Shown here piece after piece: positions 59,481 to 59,660 of a DNA stretch of 59,660 nucleotides. Within the stretch, counting starts at the first letter, position 1, and every line of letters begins with the position of its first letter. The notes beneath the pieces were generated by a model. The model made no database searches. It saw only the letters and a program-made list of their open reading frames with translations, and was not told where the DNA came from. This DNA comes from DASUBV01 sp035763085 (GTDB lineage: Bacteria > Actinomycetota > Actinomycetes > Streptosporangiales > Streptosporangiaceae): NCBI GenBank assembly GCA_035763085.1, contig DASUBV010000280.1, forward strand, positions 1-59,660, read 5' to 3'. The position numbers were made by a program, and so were the translations under genes.

Positions 59481-59660
59481 CGCCGGGCGGCGTCCACAGC
59501 CGCGTGCCAGGCGCCGATCCGGCCGGCGCGGTCTGCATCGCTGAGCCGGGGGTCGAAGGTGGTCTCGCCGGCGGCCGCGGATGCTGGTGCCCAGTCCGCC
59601 AGCCCGGCGGCCTTGGCCGCCATCCGCGCCACTCCCAGGGCCGAGAACTCGACCTGCGGC
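59477..59660 (-). CDS. FGGY-family carbohydrate kinase, C-terminal part (partial)
   Basis: The last 60 residues of a protein whose start lies beyond the window. It opens PQVEFSALGVARMAAKAAGLADW, the helix after the second nucleotide-binding motif of FGGY kinases (xylulokinase, glycerol kinase, ribulokinase group), and ends IGAWHAAVDAARR. The stop codon lies in the CTAG duplicated by the IS. Before the insertion this gene and the SRPBCC-YCII gene were convergent with overlapping stops. The sugar substrate cannot be told from this fragment. Confidence 0.7.
   Translation of the reverse strand, partial: PQVEFSALGVARMAAKAAGLADWAPASAAAGETTFDPRLSDADRAGRIGAWHAAVDAARR

Overview
The window is G+C-rich DNA with strong third-position G/C bias, many GTG/TTG starts and many starts that look leaderless. 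Together with an F420/LLM-type oxidoreductase, DUF3054, a PorA/DUF3068 protein, a DUF1906 protein and an IS1634-like element, this points to a chromosomal segment of an actinomycete (Actinomycetota, possibly Streptosporangiales; the family-level guess is weak). No rRNA, tRNA or CRISPR array was seen.

Layout. 0-1 kb: tail of an unknown gene, a strong terminator and a HAD phosphatase. 1.2-9.3 kb: a complete potassium-scavenging kdp locus (29-aa membrane peptide, kdpF, kdpA, kdpB, kdpC, then kdpD-kdpE). 9.6-16.2 kb: a secreted DUF1906/propeller protein, a divergent LysR/RidA pair, a YjbR protein and a KimA-like K+ importer, so two unrelated potassium uptake systems lie within 15 kb. 16.3-19.6 kb: an Lrp regulator, a NarL-type two-component pair and a small conserved protein. 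19.7-27.6 kb: a divergent MarR/LLM pair, an MMPL exporter, an agmatinase-like ureohydrolase, and a sugar porter divergent from a LysR. 27.6-32 kb: acyl-CoA synthetase with a PorA-like protein, two small membrane proteins and a degenerate PfkB kinase.

32-50 kb: the most interesting part. Five copies of a palindrome, best form GACTGAAC(A/G)TTCAGTC, sit at promoters of an aminotransferase, a PotDBC transporter, a BetI-like TetR with potA, an FAD oxidoreductase with a CoA ligase, a DAO oxidase with a cupin, an acyl-CoA dehydrogenase and a Rieske oxygenase. At three sites the operator is fused to the -10 box of a TTGNNN-N17-TAGACT promoter. I read this as one TetR regulon for import and oxidation of an amine- or betaine-like nutrient, substrate unknown. 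An L,D-transpeptidase, a 37-aa peptide gene and a glutathione peroxidase lie in the same stretch but lack the site.

50-57.6 kb: two MFS exporters, a TetR/flavin monooxygenase pair, a MarR, and an ArsR with an SRPBCC-YCII fusion; several have clear palindromic operators at the start codon. 57.6-59.5 kb: an intact IS1634-like element with 28-bp inverted repeats, inserted exactly into the CTAG that carried the overlapping stop codons of two convergent genes, so both frames survive. The window ends in the C-terminal part of an FGGY carbohydrate kinase.
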